Shown here one piece after another: positions 28,562 through 38,625 of a DNA stretch of 64,000 nucleotides. Under the pieces are notes generated by a model that did no database searches, was not told the origin of the DNA, and was given only the letters and a program-made list of their open reading frames with translations. The DNA is from Sulfolobus sp. A20 (GTDB lineage Archaea; Thermoproteota; Thermoprotei_A; Sulfolobales; Sulfolobaceae). Position numbers and translations under genes: made by a program. Each line of letters opens with the position of its first letter. Position 1 is the stretch's first letter. The stretch is taken from the NCBI RefSeq assembly GCF_001719125.1, contig NZ_CP017006.1:992001-1056000 (forward strand), read 5' to 3'.

Positions 28562-29362
28562 ATGAGTTCTCTTAACATATTGTCCGCCTATAACCAGCTA
28601 GATACTCTAGTCGATATAGCAAAAAAGTATTCTACCGAAATGAATCTAGTACCCGTAATTCATGCTTACTTGGAGGATAAAATAATATCAAATGTAGTAA
28701 AGAGTCTAGAAACTGTGGTAAGAAATTTATATGAGCAGTATAAATTTGAAAGAACTACGTTTATTAAGAATGCACTTAAGTCGTTAAACTTCCCTGATGA
28801 GAACTTGCCATTTTATCCATACTACACCATACCTATAAGTGAGGAAACAATAGTAAAATTTATTGATAACTCAAGTATACCACCTAAGGCCATAATTATA
28901 CAAGGCGAAGTAAGATTTACATTCATGTTATATAGTTCATTTTCAGAGCTCGAAGAACATGTAAGAAACAGGCAAGATGAAGACATAATAGTTAAGTTTG
29001 AAGATGGTAAAGTGATAAAATATGATAGAAGGAGGAACATTTTTACTGATGCTAATGTTGTAAATAAGATCGTGTACTCTAAGAGCCAAGTAGCTGTGAA
29101 TTTAACGTTACCAAAAAAATATTACCTAGTACCTTCCTTACTTGCGATGAATGTTATCCCTCATGGTAACAAGGTAATAATAAGAAGAAAAAATGAGGAC
29201 TTAAATTTTGAGATAGTTGATGGTAAAGTGTCTGGTGAAAAAGTCATGAGCGGAGAAACTCTTAATCCCAAGTTTAAATTGGAGATATATTATGATTATA
29301 AATCAAAAAGATTGTTGAGTAAGGAAGATATAATAAAGGGTTTAATATCTAAAATAATATGA
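28562..29362 (+). CDS. hypothetical protein
   Basis: 266 residues, unrecognised. The N-terminal 100 residues look helical (LDTLVDIAKKYSTEMNLVPVIHAYLEDKI) and the C-terminal part consists of alternating strands (KAIIIQGEVRFTFMLYSS, NKVIIRRKNEDLNFEIVDGKVSG). No membrane segment or known motif. It lies after the sRNA and converges with the nitrilase gene, with the stops one base apart. Confidence 0.7.
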   Translation: MSSLNILSAYNQLDTLVDIAKKYSTEMNLVPVIHAYLEDKIISNVVKSLETVVRNLYEQYKFERTTFIKNALKSLNFPDENLPFYPYYTIPISEETIVKFIDNSSIPPKAIIIQGEVRFTFMLYSSFSELEEHVRNRQDEDIIVKFEDGKVIKYDRRRNIFTDANVVNKIVYSKSQVAVNLTLPKKYYLVPSLLAMNVIPHGNKVIIRRKNEDLNFEIVDGKVSGEKVMSGETLNPKFKLEIYYDYKSKRLLSKEDIIKGLISKII

Positions 29363-30082
29363 CTATAGCTGTTTTATGGTGAATTTTACAACCTCATTTA
29401 ACCTATTTTTCCTAAGTTGAATGAATCTAAGTGGGTCAACGTTCACAACTAAATAATTTTCCTCATTTCCAAGTTCACCAAGTATTTTTGGTAATACGAT
29501 GCCAGTGTTATTATCCTTTTCTGGTACTATTACTATACTATTTCCTGTGAACTCAGGTGGGTTATATGCATTAGCGTTTACTATTCCTATTCTATTTTCA
29601 AGTACCCTTATCCTAAGATAATCTTTCCAAATTTGAATTCCCGTGCTCCTAACCTTTGATGGGACTAATACTATTTCTACTCCATTAAGGAACATCTCCC
29701 TTATAAATTCTGGAAAATCTACGTCATAACATATAGAAATTCCAAACTTAATTCCCCTATATGTAAACATTACTCCTTCATTTCCCGGGAATAATCTAGT
29801 CTTCTCTTCTTCAAATAGGTGAACTTTCTTAGAAATTCCTTTCAAATTACCTGTATCATCTATTATAGGTGAAACTACTGAGACACCATCCTCAAATGCT
29901 CCAGGTATAATGTATGCCGTATATTTTCTAGCTAAATTTTGAAATTCTGAAAGTGGTACTTCATCCAGACTTTTAGTCCATTTCTCTGGCAAAAGAACTA
30001 ATTCTGCTCCTTCTTCTAATGCTTTTTCCGTTAGATTTAACGCTGATCTCGCATTAGAAGGTTGGATTACTCCAATTTTCAA
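29363..30082 (-). CDS. carbon-nitrogen hydrolase (nitrilase superfamily)
   Basis: 239-residue amidase of the nitrilase fold. The catalytic triad is visible: Glu in LLPEKWTKS, Lys in ISKKVHLFEEEK and Cys in GISICYDVDFPE. It probably hydrolyses an amide such as omega-amidated keto acids or carbamoyl compounds; the substrate cannot be read from the sequence. Its start overlaps the end of the CBS gene by 4 bases, so they share an operon. Confidence 0.9.
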   Translation of the reverse strand: MKIGVIQPSNARSALNLTEKALEEGAELVLLPEKWTKSLDEVPLSEFQNLARKYTAYIIPGAFEDGVSVVSPIIDDTGNLKGISKKVHLFEEEKTRLFPGNEGVMFTYRGIKFGISICYDVDFPEFIREMFLNGVEIVLVPSKVRSTGIQIWKDYLRIRVLENRIGIVNANAYNPPEFTGNSIVIVPEKDNNTGIVLPKILGELGNEENYLVVNVDPLRFIQLRKNRLNEVVKFTIKQL

Positions 30083-31215
30083 GCCTCTTCTGCCTTTACT
30101 CCCTTTTTACTCTCTTCTATCTTCCTCAATTTTCTTAATATTCTTTTCTCTATCTTTTCTACAGCGTTCTTAATTGCAACTGTTGGTTCCCAATCAGTAT
30201 CTTTAGCTATATAATCTCCAATTTTCGTCGTTACCTTAACGGTTGCTGTATACAATTTTTTATCGCTTTTGCTACTGCTCATTTCTTCCTTGAAAGAGAC
30301 TTTAAATCCTATTACATCCGTAAGTCTTTCTATCTTACTTAAATACCTCTCTAGAATACCATCTATGTTTGCCTTAAAATCAAGGTTAGATTTTAAGGTT
30401 TGTGGAATTTTTGCCTCTATTGGTATACTCAATTGCATCTTTTCAGTAACAGCTTTGATTACATCTAAACCACTTATAACTCCGCTTACCATTTCCCCTT
30501 CCATCACTGGTAAACCTGATATATTAAATTTCAGTATTTTTGTTACTACATCTTGTAAACTATCATTACCGTTTATCGTAATTACCGGATACTTCATAAT
30601 TTCTTTAATGGGCATTGCCATAACTCTTTCCTCATCTTTCATGATAGATTCTCTTTTTCTTCCACTAAAACTGTAAAGAGCGTCAACAATATCTCTGGCA
30701 GTAACTATTCCAGTCAATTTTTTCTCCTTCATTACTGGCAACCTACTAATATTGTCCCTTATCATAATCCATCTAGCTCTAGCTACAGAATCGTCTTCAT
30801 TAATCACAGTAGGAGGAGACGACATATACTCTCTAGCTTTTTTATTAGGTATTTGATTTGACTTCATTAAGTAAGATAAAAGGGACTCTCTCGTAATTAA
30901 CCCAAGAAATTCCCTTTTATCATTTACCACTGGTATTACCCTAGCCTTGCTTGTGTAAAATTTTGTAATTATTTTATCTATACTATCATTTATATTTACT
31001 GAAATAATCGGGTTCATTATGTTTATTACTTTAGTCTCTAGACTCACTCTTCTAGACAGAAGATCTTTATAAGAAATTAATCCTAACAATTTCTTATCCT
31101 TTACCACCGGGATAGTCCACATCTTAGTTTCCTTCATTTTAGAGATGATATCGTTTAATTTATCCATAGCATGAGCAATATATTCAGGTCTTATAATCAA
31201 AGAATCTTCTATCAT
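30079..31215 (-). CDS. four-CBS-domain protein with hibernation-factor-like C-terminus
   Basis: 378 residues from ATG 31215. Two tandem CBS pairs (LGLISYKDLL, LGLITRESLL, TGIVTARDIV, SGVISGLDVI) normally bind adenosine nucleotides. The last 100 residues (IPIEAKIPQTLKSNL to the basic end) have the beta-alpha-beta-beta-beta-alpha order of ribosome hibernation factors (HPF/RaiA-like): TATVKVTTKIGDYIAKDTDWEPTVAIKNAVEKIEKRI. I infer an energy-sensing ribosome-binding protein. The longer frame to 31311 overlaps the divergent HDAC gene and is less likely. Confidence 0.8.
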   Translation of the reverse strand: MIEDSLIIRPEYIAHAMDKLNDIISKMKETKMWTIPVVKDKKLLGLISYKDLLSRRVSLETKVINIMNPIISVNINDSIDKIITKFYTSKARVIPVVNDKREFLGLITRESLLSYLMKSNQIPNKKAREYMSSPPTVINEDDSVARARWIMIRDNISRLPVMKEKKLTGIVTARDIVDALYSFSGRKRESIMKDEERVMAMPIKEIMKYPVITINGNDSLQDVVTKILKFNISGLPVMEGEMVSGVISGLDVIKAVTEKMQLSIPIEAKIPQTLKSNLDFKANIDGILERYLSKIERLTDVIGFKVSFKEEMSSSKSDKKLYTATVKVTTKIGDYIAKDTDWEPTVAIKNAVEKIEKRILRKLRKIEESKKGVKAEEA

Positions 31216-31262
31216 ACTAGATAAGTATTTTAAATTGAAAAATAAAAAAGTATTGATAGCGA

Positions 31263-32318
31263 TTGCATAGGACAGCCTTTGTTTGGAGTGATGATTATTA
31301 TAAATATTCATTTCCGGACGATCATCCGTTTAAATCGCTGAGGGAAAGTATGGCTAAAAGGTATTTAGAGGACAGAGGAGCATTTCATTATATAGACATA
31401 GTGAGTCCGCAATTGGTCTCAGATGATATATTACAGATAGTACACTCTAGAGAATATATAGAATTCGTTAGAAAGAAGAGTCTAGAGGGAATAGGGTATT
31501 TAGACGAGGGAGATACTCCCGCGTTTAAAGGTATATATGAAGCATCATTAGTTAGGATAAGTGGAAGCGTTACAGCACTTAATCTCTTGCTTAATGGAGA
31601 ATATGAGCACACTATAAATATTGGAGGGGGATTTCATCATGCAAAGAGAAATAAAGCAGGAGGGTTTTGTGTATTTAACGATGTTGCGTTAGTAGCTAAA
31701 TTAGCGGAGAACAAACTCTCTAAGATAGCTATAGTAGATATTGATGGACATCATGGCGATGGCACTCAAGAGCTACTTTATGATGACGATAAGGTATTAA
31801 AAATTTCTTTACATATGTATCATCCTAATTTTTTCCCTGGAAGCGGAAGTGTCAATGAGATAGGGACGGGAAAGGCTAGTGGATATACTGTAAATGTCCC
31901 TTTACCTCCAGGTACTGGTGATGACGGATATCTTCTAGCTTTTAATGAGGTAGTCGTGCCTATATTAGAAAGATATAAGCCAGAAGTGATAATTCTCATG
32001 GAAGGGGGGGATTCACATTTTGATGATCCCCTAGTAGAGTTAAAATTATCTACATACGGATATCTCGATGTGGTTACTAAGGTTCACAATATAGCTCATA
32101 GATATGCTGGAGGAAAATTATTAATGTTAGGAGGAGGTGGCTATAACTATGACGCAACTGCCAGAACCTGGGTTTTATCTATAGCTCAAATAGCTGATAT
32201 TTATGACGCTGAGTATGAACTTTTGCATGATCAATACCATACTAAATCATCATCTTTTGTAATGGATAGAATCAAAGATATAATAAGCCAATTAAAGAAA
32301 ATCCATTCACTTGATTAA
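31263..32318 (+). CDS. histone deacetylase family protein (class II-like)
   Basis: 351-residue zinc-dependent deacetylase. It has [20 protein letters not shown] (catalytic His pair), [18 protein letters not shown] (zinc Asp and His), and [12 protein letters not shown] plus [14 protein letters not shown] for the second zinc Asp and active-site Tyr. Archaeal members may deacetylate polyamines, acetoin-type compounds or proteins such as chromatin factors. The TTG start is the first in frame. A second, more distant paralogue is at 52356-53345. Confidence 0.9.
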   Translation: MHRTAFVWSDDYYKYSFPDDHPFKSLRESMAKRYLEDRGAFHYIDIVSPQLVSDDILQIVHSREYIEFVRKKSLEGIGYLDEGDTPAFKGIYEASLVRISGSVTALNLLLNGEYEHTINIGGGFHHAKRNKAGGFCVFNDVALVAKLAENKLSKIAIVDIDGHHGDGTQELLYDDDKVLKISLHMYHPNFFPGSGSVNEIGTGKASGYTVNVPLPPGTGDDGYLLAFNEVVVPILERYKPEVIILMEGGDSHFDDPLVELKLSTYGYLDVVTKVHNIAHRYAGGKLLMLGGGGYNYDATARTWVLSIAQIADIYDAEYELLHDQYHTKSSSFVMDRIKDIISQLKKIHSLD

Positions 32319-33500
32319 TATTATTGAAGAGGCTTTTCTAACTTTCTCTAATGCGTCTTCTACACTATTCCCAGTAGCTAAAACCAGACCCATTCTTCTC
32401 TTATCATAAGTCACAGGTTTTCCAAATAGTCTTATTTGAACACCAGAAATCTCTAACGCTTTCTCTACATTTATGTATTTTGGACCCCATATATCGTCAC
32501 GTGGAGCTAAGATGACATGGGCTGCAGCTGGAGATACTAATTTTACATCTGGTGTAGGTAATCCAAGAGCACTTCTAATATGTATCTGAAATTCATTAAT
32601 ATCGCTACTGGCAAGCGTGACTAAACCAGTATCATGAGGTCTAGGAGCTACTTCACTGAATAGTACTCTATCCTCTGTCACGATTATTTCTACCCCGTAT
32701 ATTCCGAAACCTCCTAATTCTTCAACTATTTTATACGCAATTTCTCTCGATTTTTCCTTAACATTCTGAGGAACGGTAGAAGGATGCCATGATTCGACGT
32801 AATAATAACTAGGTCTCTTATGCTCTATTGGTTCTATGGTTTTAGTTACTATATTACCAGATGAGGAATAATATCTATACGTTAATACAGTAAGCTCTGT
32901 GTTTATCTTAACGTATTCCTCTACTATTACTTTTCTACTTTTACCTCTTGCATGTGAAATGGATTCCTTGTAAGCTTTTTCTACATCTTCTTCTCGCTCT
33001 ACTAAAACATGACCGTGACCACTGGAGCTCATTTCAGGTTTAATAAGACAAGGAAATCCAATATCCTTACACGCCTTTTTAACCTCTTCTTCATTCTCTG
33101 CGAAAGCATACTTAGTGGTAGGTAATTTTAGTTTTTCTGAAGCTAACCTTCTAAGTTCTATTCTATTCATACATACTTTAACTGCATTTGCGTTAGGAGC
33201 CACTTTATAACCAGAGTTCTCTAGTTCAATTAGAGCATCAGTGTTAATTGCCTCTATTTCAGCTATTATCGCATCAGGCTCTTCTCTCTTGACTATTGCT
33301 TTTATTGCATTAGGATTCAACATGTCGATGACGTATTTTCTATGTGCTACATGCATTGCTGGAGCTAAACCATATCTATCGACTGCAATAGTCTCTATTC
33401 CCATTCTTTGCGCCTCTATTACCATTTCCTTTCCTAACTCTCCGCTTCCTAAAAGTAGAACCTTCTTAGCCCCTTCAAATAATGGAGTCCCTATTTCCAT
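32307..33500 (-). CDS. purT: formate-dependent phosphoribosylglycinamide formyltransferase
   Basis: ATP-grasp enzyme of purine synthesis that makes formyl-GAR from GAR, formate and ATP. 397 residues with [27 protein letters not shown] at the N-terminus, the [13 protein letters not shown] flexible loop, [15 protein letters not shown] and the C-terminal [18 protein letters not shown]. Full length. Its 3' end overlaps the HDAC-like gene by 12 bases. Other purine genes are not in the window. Confidence 0.95.
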   Translation of the reverse strand: MEIGTPLFEGAKKVLLLGSGELGKEMVIEAQRMGIETIAVDRYGLAPAMHVAHRKYVIDMLNPNAIKAIVKREEPDAIIAEIEAINTDALIELENSGYKVAPNANAVKVCMNRIELRRLASEKLKLPTTKYAFAENEEEVKKACKDIGFPCLIKPEMSSSGHGHVLVEREEDVEKAYKESISHARGKSRKVIVEEYVKINTELTVLTYRYYSSSGNIVTKTIEPIEHKRPSYYYVESWHPSTVPQNVKEKSREIAYKIVEELGGFGIYGVEIIVTEDRVLFSEVAPRPHDTGLVTLASSDINEFQIHIRSALGLPTPDVKLVSPAAAHVILAPRDDIWGPKYINVEKALEISGVQIRLFGKPVTYDKRRMGLVLATGNSVEDALEKVRKASSIILIK

Positions 33501-33507
33501 ATGGCAT

Positions 33508-34122
33508 TTATTTTGAGCTAGATAATAAACTTTCCAGAACCAAATAGAACCTCTGTTTCTCCTTAAGAAGATTAAAGAAACACAGCCAATTCCTCGGAAC
33601 TCTACACTCTCCAGTAAATGGGAATACGACTATTCCTTTCTTGAAATACTTCGAATAATCTAGAGTCTGTTGATAGTTGTTTTTACTCACCTTAGCCTCT
33701 ACTACTACCTTATTTTCTACTATAAAGTCTGGCCTATTTGACCATCTAGTAAATGTAAAGCTATATAATGTAGGGTAGAGTTCTTTTTGTCTAGTAACTT
33801 TATACTTACTAGAAAGTAGAGTATAGACATAATCTTCGAAAATTTTTCCCATTAGTTTATTTAACATCAGTATCCTTTGGTTAAAGTTGGGGTAAGCTAA
33901 GATAGTTCTCTCATCGATATTCATTCCCACTAAATTAGCTAAGTATCTTAGTTTATCGAGAAGCTTACCCTCATCTTTCAAATATTTAAATTTTACATCT
34001 TTCAGTTCATTTCCCTTATCGTCATATATCATTATTAAATTGTTCTCTAAAAATATTGTAATATTGCCATTTTCATCTGGAACTAGATAACCATCGCTTA
34101 GCTTGTACTTGTAAATTCTCAT
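33508..34122 (-). CDS. PD-(D/E)XK nuclease-like protein
   Basis: 204 residues. The C-terminal half carries a restriction-endonuclease-like core: [21 protein letters not shown] (alpha helix with Glu), [18 protein letters not shown] (Asp and ExK) and a following helix and strand ([18 protein letters not shown]). The N-terminal half is beta-rich. Biological role unknown: it could be a repair nuclease or a degenerate defence enzyme. Stands 7 bases from the purT start. Confidence 0.7.
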   Translation of the reverse strand: MRIYKYKLSDGYLVPDENGNITIFLENNLIMIYDDKGNELKDVKFKYLKDEGKLLDKLRYLANLVGMNIDERTILAYPNFNQRILMLNKLMGKIFEDYVYTLLSSKYKVTRQKELYPTLYSFTFTRWSNRPDFIVENKVVVEAKVSKNNYQQTLDYSKYFKKGIVVFPFTGECRVPRNWLCFFNLLKEKQRFYLVLESLLSSSK

Positions 34123-34175
34123 TATTCAAAAAATGCTGGGTTAATTTTTAAATACTTACCCAACATCTATCTAAG

Positions 34176-34820
34176 ATGATAATTAGTATTAAAGATATCA
34201 TTTGGGGAATCGTACTGACTTTATGGGTAGCTTTCGTAACACTTTATATATCTAAACTGATTTCTAAAAAATTTGGGGTTTATGTTACAAGAAAGGTAAT
34301 TCATATGTTAGGGGGCGGAGTAGTAGCTGCTCTTTCACCTATAGTGTTTAATTCACCTATAGTACCTATAATCACCTCATACCTGCTAATGCTATACCTA
34401 ATCCTAATAAGGATTAGGAGGAGGGAGATGAGGTGGTTCATGGAAAAGGAGAATCTAGGAGAAATATACTTTACTTTCTCTTTTGGAACAATTTTATTAA
34501 TAATGTTTATATTAGATCACAATTACTGGCAAAATAACTCCGTTTACATAGCAATACTTCCTTTACTTTTCATGTCCTTTGGTGATGGAATAACTGGTAT
34601 AATAAGGAATGCTGTATATAAAAGGAGAGTTAAAGGTTTATGGGGTTCATTAGGTATGCTAGTTTTCTGCTCGGTCCTAGGCTATTTAGTTTTCGGGATA
34701 ATAGGTATAATAGCCGGAGTAATAGCAACGATCATGGAAATAGTTCCTATAGTTGACGATAATATTTCGGTTCCTTTTGCCTCTTTTATTTTTCTCTACT
34801 TATTTATAAAGATCATTTAA
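34176..34820 (+). CDS. dolichol kinase / phytol kinase-like CTP-dependent membrane enzyme
   Basis: 214-residue integral membrane protein with about 7 helices. The motifs [48 protein letters not shown] (the CTP-binding region of CTP-dependent polyprenol kinases and phosphatidate cytidylyltransferases) and the late [13 protein letters not shown] are characteristic. It probably phosphorylates dolichol or geranylgeraniol and may feed the AglH pathway. Convergent overlap of 21 bases with the next gene. Confidence 0.82.
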   Translation: MIISIKDIIWGIVLTLWVAFVTLYISKLISKKFGVYVTRKVIHMLGGGVVAALSPIVFNSPIVPIITSYLLMLYLILIRIRRREMRWFMEKENLGEIYFTFSFGTILLIMFILDHNYWQNNSVYIAILPLLFMSFGDGITGIIRNAVYKRRVKGLWGSLGMLVFCSVLGYLVFGIIGIIAGVIATIMEIVPIVDDNISVPFASFIFLYLFIKII

Positions 34821-35423
34821 TTTCATGTATTCTCTTATATCCAATATTCTTACTTTTAAGTCACTTACATTTATTATCATAATTCCGTCTAATTTAACGT
34901 CTTTAACTTGAATATCGTTTATATCAATTACTTTATTATTTTTTCTCGCCATAGTAATCAACGCTTTTATTCTCTTTTCTTGGTCTAATTCAAATAACTC
35001 CTTAGGTATAGGAGGTAGGTAAAAAGATGGAACTGCTATATAAAATTTAGAGGTAAAATTGCTATATCTTAGTATTTTTAAAGCTAATTTATTTCTTAGA
35101 TATTCTTCCGGATTAAGCGCGATCGAATTAGGGACATAACCATATTCCACTTCTATACCGATTTCATCATCCTTCACCGCATAAACGTCAAATAATCTAT
35201 TTCGCTTTTCATATTCAACGAAGACCCTATACCCTAGACTCTTTAAGTAAGCTGAAAGTATCATCTGAATACTCGAATTATTTATATTAGTCAGACCTAG
35301 CTCATAATATTGAATTAGTCTGTTTTTTATATCGTTAAGACTGATATTACTATAATTTTTCATTAATCTACTTTCTAATATTTCAATATCTTTTATGAAA
35401 AATTCTTTACTATTTGACTTCAT
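34800..35423 (-). CDS. hypothetical protein with restriction-nuclease-like core
   Basis: 207 residues from ATG 35423. The middle, [44 protein letters not shown], has the order helix, Glu, Asp, E-x-E of PD-(D/E)XK-type folds, with the usual Lys replaced. The function is not known and activity is uncertain. The start is chosen because GAGGTTGATT is directly upstream; the TTG at 35432 would extend into the D box of the adjacent C/D sRNA. Confidence 0.65.
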   Translation of the reverse strand: MKSNSKEFFIKDIEILESRLMKNYSNISLNDIKNRLIQYYELGLTNINNSSIQMILSAYLKSLGYRVFVEYEKRNRLFDVYAVKDDEIGIEVEYGYVPNSIALNPEEYLRNKLALKILRYSNFTSKFYIAVPSFYLPPIPKELFELDQEKRIKALITMARKNNKVIDINDIQVKDVKLDGIMIINVSDLKVRILDIREYMKLNDLYK

Positions 35424-35429
35424 CTCAAT

Positions 35430-35488
35430 CAACCTCAGTGAGGGGAATGGTCTTCACAACTCAGTAAACCGTCACTTCATCATACTTA
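35430..35488 (-). ncRNA. box C/D sRNA in the leader of the adjacent gene
   Basis: On the minus strand the boxes are C ATGATGA (complement of 35477-35483), guide AGTGACGGTTTA, D' CTGA (complement of 35461-35464), C' region TTGTGAAG (complement of 35452-35459), guide ACCATTCCCCTCA, and D CTGA (complement of 35435-35438). Spacing is ideal. The D box lies 12 bases before the ATG of the nuclease-like gene at 35423, so the sRNA may be processed from its leader. Confidence 0.75.
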
Positions 35489-35524
35489 GATAGATTAATT
35501 ATCTCAATAATAAAAATTCTAATT

Positions 35525-35965
35525 ATGCTCTCATGGCTAATAGGTTCACCATCTCCTCCTTGGACTGACTTAGATGAAATTTTTGAAGATTATCGTAATG
35601 TAGCGATATACGTTGACGAACAAGAAATTATACAACTAGTAAAAGTTAGTGATATAGATGATTTTTATTCTCAATTTTCAGTTTTAATACATCCTAAATA
35701 TTTTAAAAAATATAAATTATATTATTTAAAAATGGAAAAATATGTAGCGTTTCCTACGATGTCAGAAAATATAATAAAGTTTCTAGTTAATTTGAAAGGC
35801 TGGAGAGGAATTAGATATTACTATAATGATGAGTTCTTAGGTGGGTGGATTTTATATGATTGTGAAAGATGTAAAGAGAAACAAAGAATTCATTTGAGTT
35901 TTAAAGAAGAAGAACACTCTGTCAGCGAGGTGATTAATTTTCATTTAAAAATCTATAATTCATGA
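35525..35965 (+). CDS. hypothetical protein
   Basis: 146 residues, not recognised. Acidic and aromatic-rich, with PSPPWTDLDEIFEDY at the start and a CERC pair near residue 115. No membrane segment. The ATG is preceded by an AT-rich promoter region (AATAATAAAAATTC) and the end converges with the oxidoreductase gene by 13 bases. Confidence 0.65.
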   Translation: MLSWLIGSPSPPWTDLDEIFEDYRNVAIYVDEQEIIQLVKVSDIDDFYSQFSVLIHPKYFKKYKLYYLKMEKYVAFPTMSENIIKFLVNLKGWRGIRYYYNDEFLGGWILYDCERCKEKQRIHLSFKEEEHSVSEVINFHLKIYNS

Positions 35966-36963
35966 GGTTCTTTACCTATTTCGAAATCATCATTAAATTT
36001 GCTGAATCTATCTATTCGATACTCTTTATAATTATCTACCTCCTTGTTAGTCAATATCTCTTCGCTTAAAACAGTAGCCAACCCCGGTCCTACTTCAGCA
36101 CCATATCCATTAAATCCACCGATATAGTATACGTTTTCAGCAACTTTGCCATAAGCAGGTCTCATGTCAATAGTGGCTTCGCAGAAATTACCACTTGTAT
36201 ATAGCTCTTTCACAAATCCTAACCTGTTTGAAATCTTTTGGAGAACCTCTTCTTTATCTGTTATACAAACCTTATTGTATGGTGGTGATTCGATAATTTT
36301 CCCATCACCCGCTATAGCGAAGGGAAGCCCTAAGCCGATTATAGGTCTAGAATAGAAATAATTAACATAATCGTATATAATAAACTTTCCAACCTGCCTT
36401 TTATTAGATATTATTGACATAGCCCAACAATAGTATGTCTTGACAGGTAAACTAACATTTATTATATACTTACTCCATGCACCTGCAGCTAAAATTATAA
36501 TATCAGCTTCATGTGTTGAGTTTCCTATCTTCAAAAAGCCTTTATTATTCTTTACTTCTATACGAGGATTAGTGATTATCCTTTCAGTTAGGTTAATTAG
36601 TCCGCTTATCGAAACTAGTCTATCGCCTCCTATAGCCTCAATGGCATTAGTATTTAGCCAGTCAACATATTTCTCATTTAACTCAACGCCAACTGAGTTC
36701 CATAGATTCAAGAGTCTAGAGTCTACCTTACCTATAGTATAAGATATAAAATCTCTATATGATATCTTAAATTTTCTATAGAAATCTAGAGACAATTTAG
36801 CTAACTCTACATCCTTATCCTTTAATAACAATGAATGAATTAAGGTTGGAAAAGGTCTCCTTTTAACGTTAGAGTCAATTAAGATGACGTTAAAACCGTT
36901 TTTCTTTAAAATAAGGTAAAGCGAACTGCCAGTAATTCCACCACCTACTATTATAATCCTCAA
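35953..36963 (-). CDS. FAD-dependent oxidoreductase (DAO family)
   Basis: 336 residues with the dinucleotide-binding motif IIIVGGGITGSSLYLILKKNGFNVILID at the N-terminus and the C-terminal VYYIGGFNGYGAEVGPGLATVLSEEIL, typical for glycine/D-amino-acid or sarcosine-type oxidases. The middle IILAAGAWSK is the standard second FAD contact. Substrate unknown. It is close to the size of soluble amine oxidases. Confidence 0.88.
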   Translation of the reverse strand: MRIIIVGGGITGSSLYLILKKNGFNVILIDSNVKRRPFPTLIHSLLLKDKDVELAKLSLDFYRKFKISYRDFISYTIGKVDSRLLNLWNSVGVELNEKYVDWLNTNAIEAIGGDRLVSISGLINLTERIITNPRIEVKNNKGFLKIGNSTHEADIIILAAGAWSKYIINVSLPVKTYYCWAMSIISNKRQVGKFIIYDYVNYFYSRPIIGLGLPFAIAGDGKIIESPPYNKVCITDKEEVLQKISNRLGFVKELYTSGNFCEATIDMRPAYGKVAENVYYIGGFNGYGAEVGPGLATVLSEEILTNKEVDNYKEYRIDRFSKFNDDFEIGKEPHEL

Positions 36964-37005
36964 AGCAAGTTAGTCATAAATTTGTAGTTTTTATTAAAAT
37001 TAACT

Positions 37006-37815
37006 ATGAAGCAAATAGTGGAAGGGTATTTTTTAAAGTATGGAAACGCCATTTGGGCTGTTAAAGGTTGTTTTCACCCTGATGGGTATGCCGTAGCATT
37101 ACCTAGAATGTATAACGGAATAAAAATTAAGAGGTTGAACGACGCTTTAGAACTAGCTAAGAAAAATTTCCCTCACTTAATTAGATATGTAAAAGAACTA
37201 GGTTTTGAAGTACCTCTTGTTCCCTTAAAGGACAGTGAAATTCTCGATCCCTTTTCCGTTAGTGTTAATGACAACATTTTATTGGAATTTATGAAATATT
37301 TTGACGAAAAGTTAGGGGTGACTGGTAGTTACTTGTACCAAAGAAAAGGGAAAGATTTAGACTTTCTAAGTTTTAACAAATCTCATTACTTAACGTTAAA
37401 GATACTTAGGGAAAGGAACATTACAAAACCTTTAAACTTCGTTGAAGAGTCTGAAGTAGAGAGTCTGGACTATAATAGCTTCAAAATTTTGAAAAATAAA
37501 AGAGTATTGGAAGGTATTTTTATTGATAAACAGTACACTTTTAAGATTGTTGAATGTGAAGACTTTGGCTCTGTAATTGATTCTAGGAGTTTTAAGGGAA
37601 GAGTGAAGATAATGAAAAGTGTTAAACCTTATTCGATTCCAGTTAAGTATTTAGGCAAAGATGAAAACGGTAATGAGTATATACTAACTAGTTTTAGAAT
37701 AAGATTCACTGAAATTCCTGAGAGCACAGTTTTATACATTAATGGTAGTGTCCTAATAAGGGATAACTTTCTAGATTTAGATTTGGACATCGCTAAAGAA
37801 GTACATTTACTTTAA
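37006..37815 (+). CDS. predicted nucleotidyltransferase-like protein
   Basis: 269 residues, archaeal conserved type. The motif VTGSYLYQRKGKDLDFLSF contains G-S at 107-108 and D-x-D at 117/119, the signature of the polymerase-beta nucleotidyltransferase fold, so a nucleotidyl- or adenylyl-transfer role is possible. The N-terminal 100 residues contain FHPDGYAVALPRMYNG. No obvious partner gene. Identification is at the fold level only. Confidence 0.6.
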   Translation: MKQIVEGYFLKYGNAIWAVKGCFHPDGYAVALPRMYNGIKIKRLNDALELAKKNFPHLIRYVKELGFEVPLVPLKDSEILDPFSVSVNDNILLEFMKYFDEKLGVTGSYLYQRKGKDLDFLSFNKSHYLTLKILRERNITKPLNFVEESEVESLDYNSFKILKNKRVLEGIFIDKQYTFKIVECEDFGSVIDSRSFKGRVKIMKSVKPYSIPVKYLGKDENGNEYILTSFRIRFTEIPESTVLYINGSVLIRDNFLDLDLDIAKEVHLL

Positions 37816-38088
37816 TATCCTTAGATTTCTGACTTCCTCTCCCGCCATAAATATCCAAGCTTTCCTCATTTTGTAAGATTTTAAAAGGTTTTATTATAGC
37901 TGATTAATTTAAAATTAATCTGTTAGAGTTTCTTATGTACGGATAAAATTTTAGTTAGCAAAATTATTATAAATATCAAATATAATTTATAAATCTAATA
38001 TAAATCACCACGGATAATCATCATGATATGATAAAATATCCAATCATTTACACAGTATTTATATTACTTTTACCTAAAATGTGATTAT
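37816..38088. other. intergenic region before moaB
   Basis: AT-rich 273 bases with no gene. ATCATCATGATATGAT near 38017-38032 is a loosely palindromic stretch. AT-rich box sequences around 38056-38065 (TATTTATATT) fit a promoter for moaB, whose ATG is at 38089. Confidence 0.5.
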
Positions 38089-38625
38089 ATGACAGCCCAT
38101 AAGGAACATAGGTTACATGCTCCGAAGAACATAAATTTCTACGTGATCACTATAAGTACTTCTAGGTATGAAAAATTGATAAGAAAAGAGCCAGTTGTTG
38201 ATGAGTCTGGAGACATAATAAAACAACTAATTATAAGTTCTGGATATACTGTGGTTGGATACGATTTGATACCCGACGATAAGATTAAAATACTTAAGGC
38301 ATTTGTTTTAGCTCTTGAAAACCCACAAGTGGATGTGATTATTTCAACCGGTGGTACTGGTTATTCATTAACTGATGTCACAGTAGAGACTATTAGACCA
38401 TTATTTGATAGAGAAATTGAGGGCTTTTCCGATATATTTAGGTTGGTAAGTTATAATGATCCAGAAGTCAAGTCTGCCTCTTATCTGACTAAAGCTACTG
38501 CTGGCATAATCGGCGATAAAATACTGTATCTACTACCAGGATCACCAGACGCTGTAAAGTTGGCAATGAAAGAATTAATATTACCCGAAATCGGTCATTT
38601 AATTTACATAGCTAGGAGAAAATAA
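38089..38625 (+). CDS. moaB: molybdenum cofactor biosynthesis protein MoaB (MogA-type)
   Basis: 178-residue molybdopterin adenylyltransferase-type protein. It has [10 protein letters not shown], the [15 protein letters not shown] loop that binds the pterin, and [24 protein letters not shown]. It adenylates molybdopterin before Mo/W insertion; Sulfolobales use the cofactor in aldehyde- and sulfur-oxidising enzymes. The end overlaps the convergent FAD/Fe-S gene by 14 bases. Confidence 0.93.
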   Translation: MTAHKEHRLHAPKNINFYVITISTSRYEKLIRKEPVVDESGDIIKQLIISSGYTVVGYDLIPDDKIKILKAFVLALENPQVDVIISTGGTGYSLTDVTVETIRPLFDREIEGFSDIFRLVSYNDPEVKSASYLTKATAGIIGDKILYLLPGSPDAVKLAMKELILPEIGHLIYIARRK

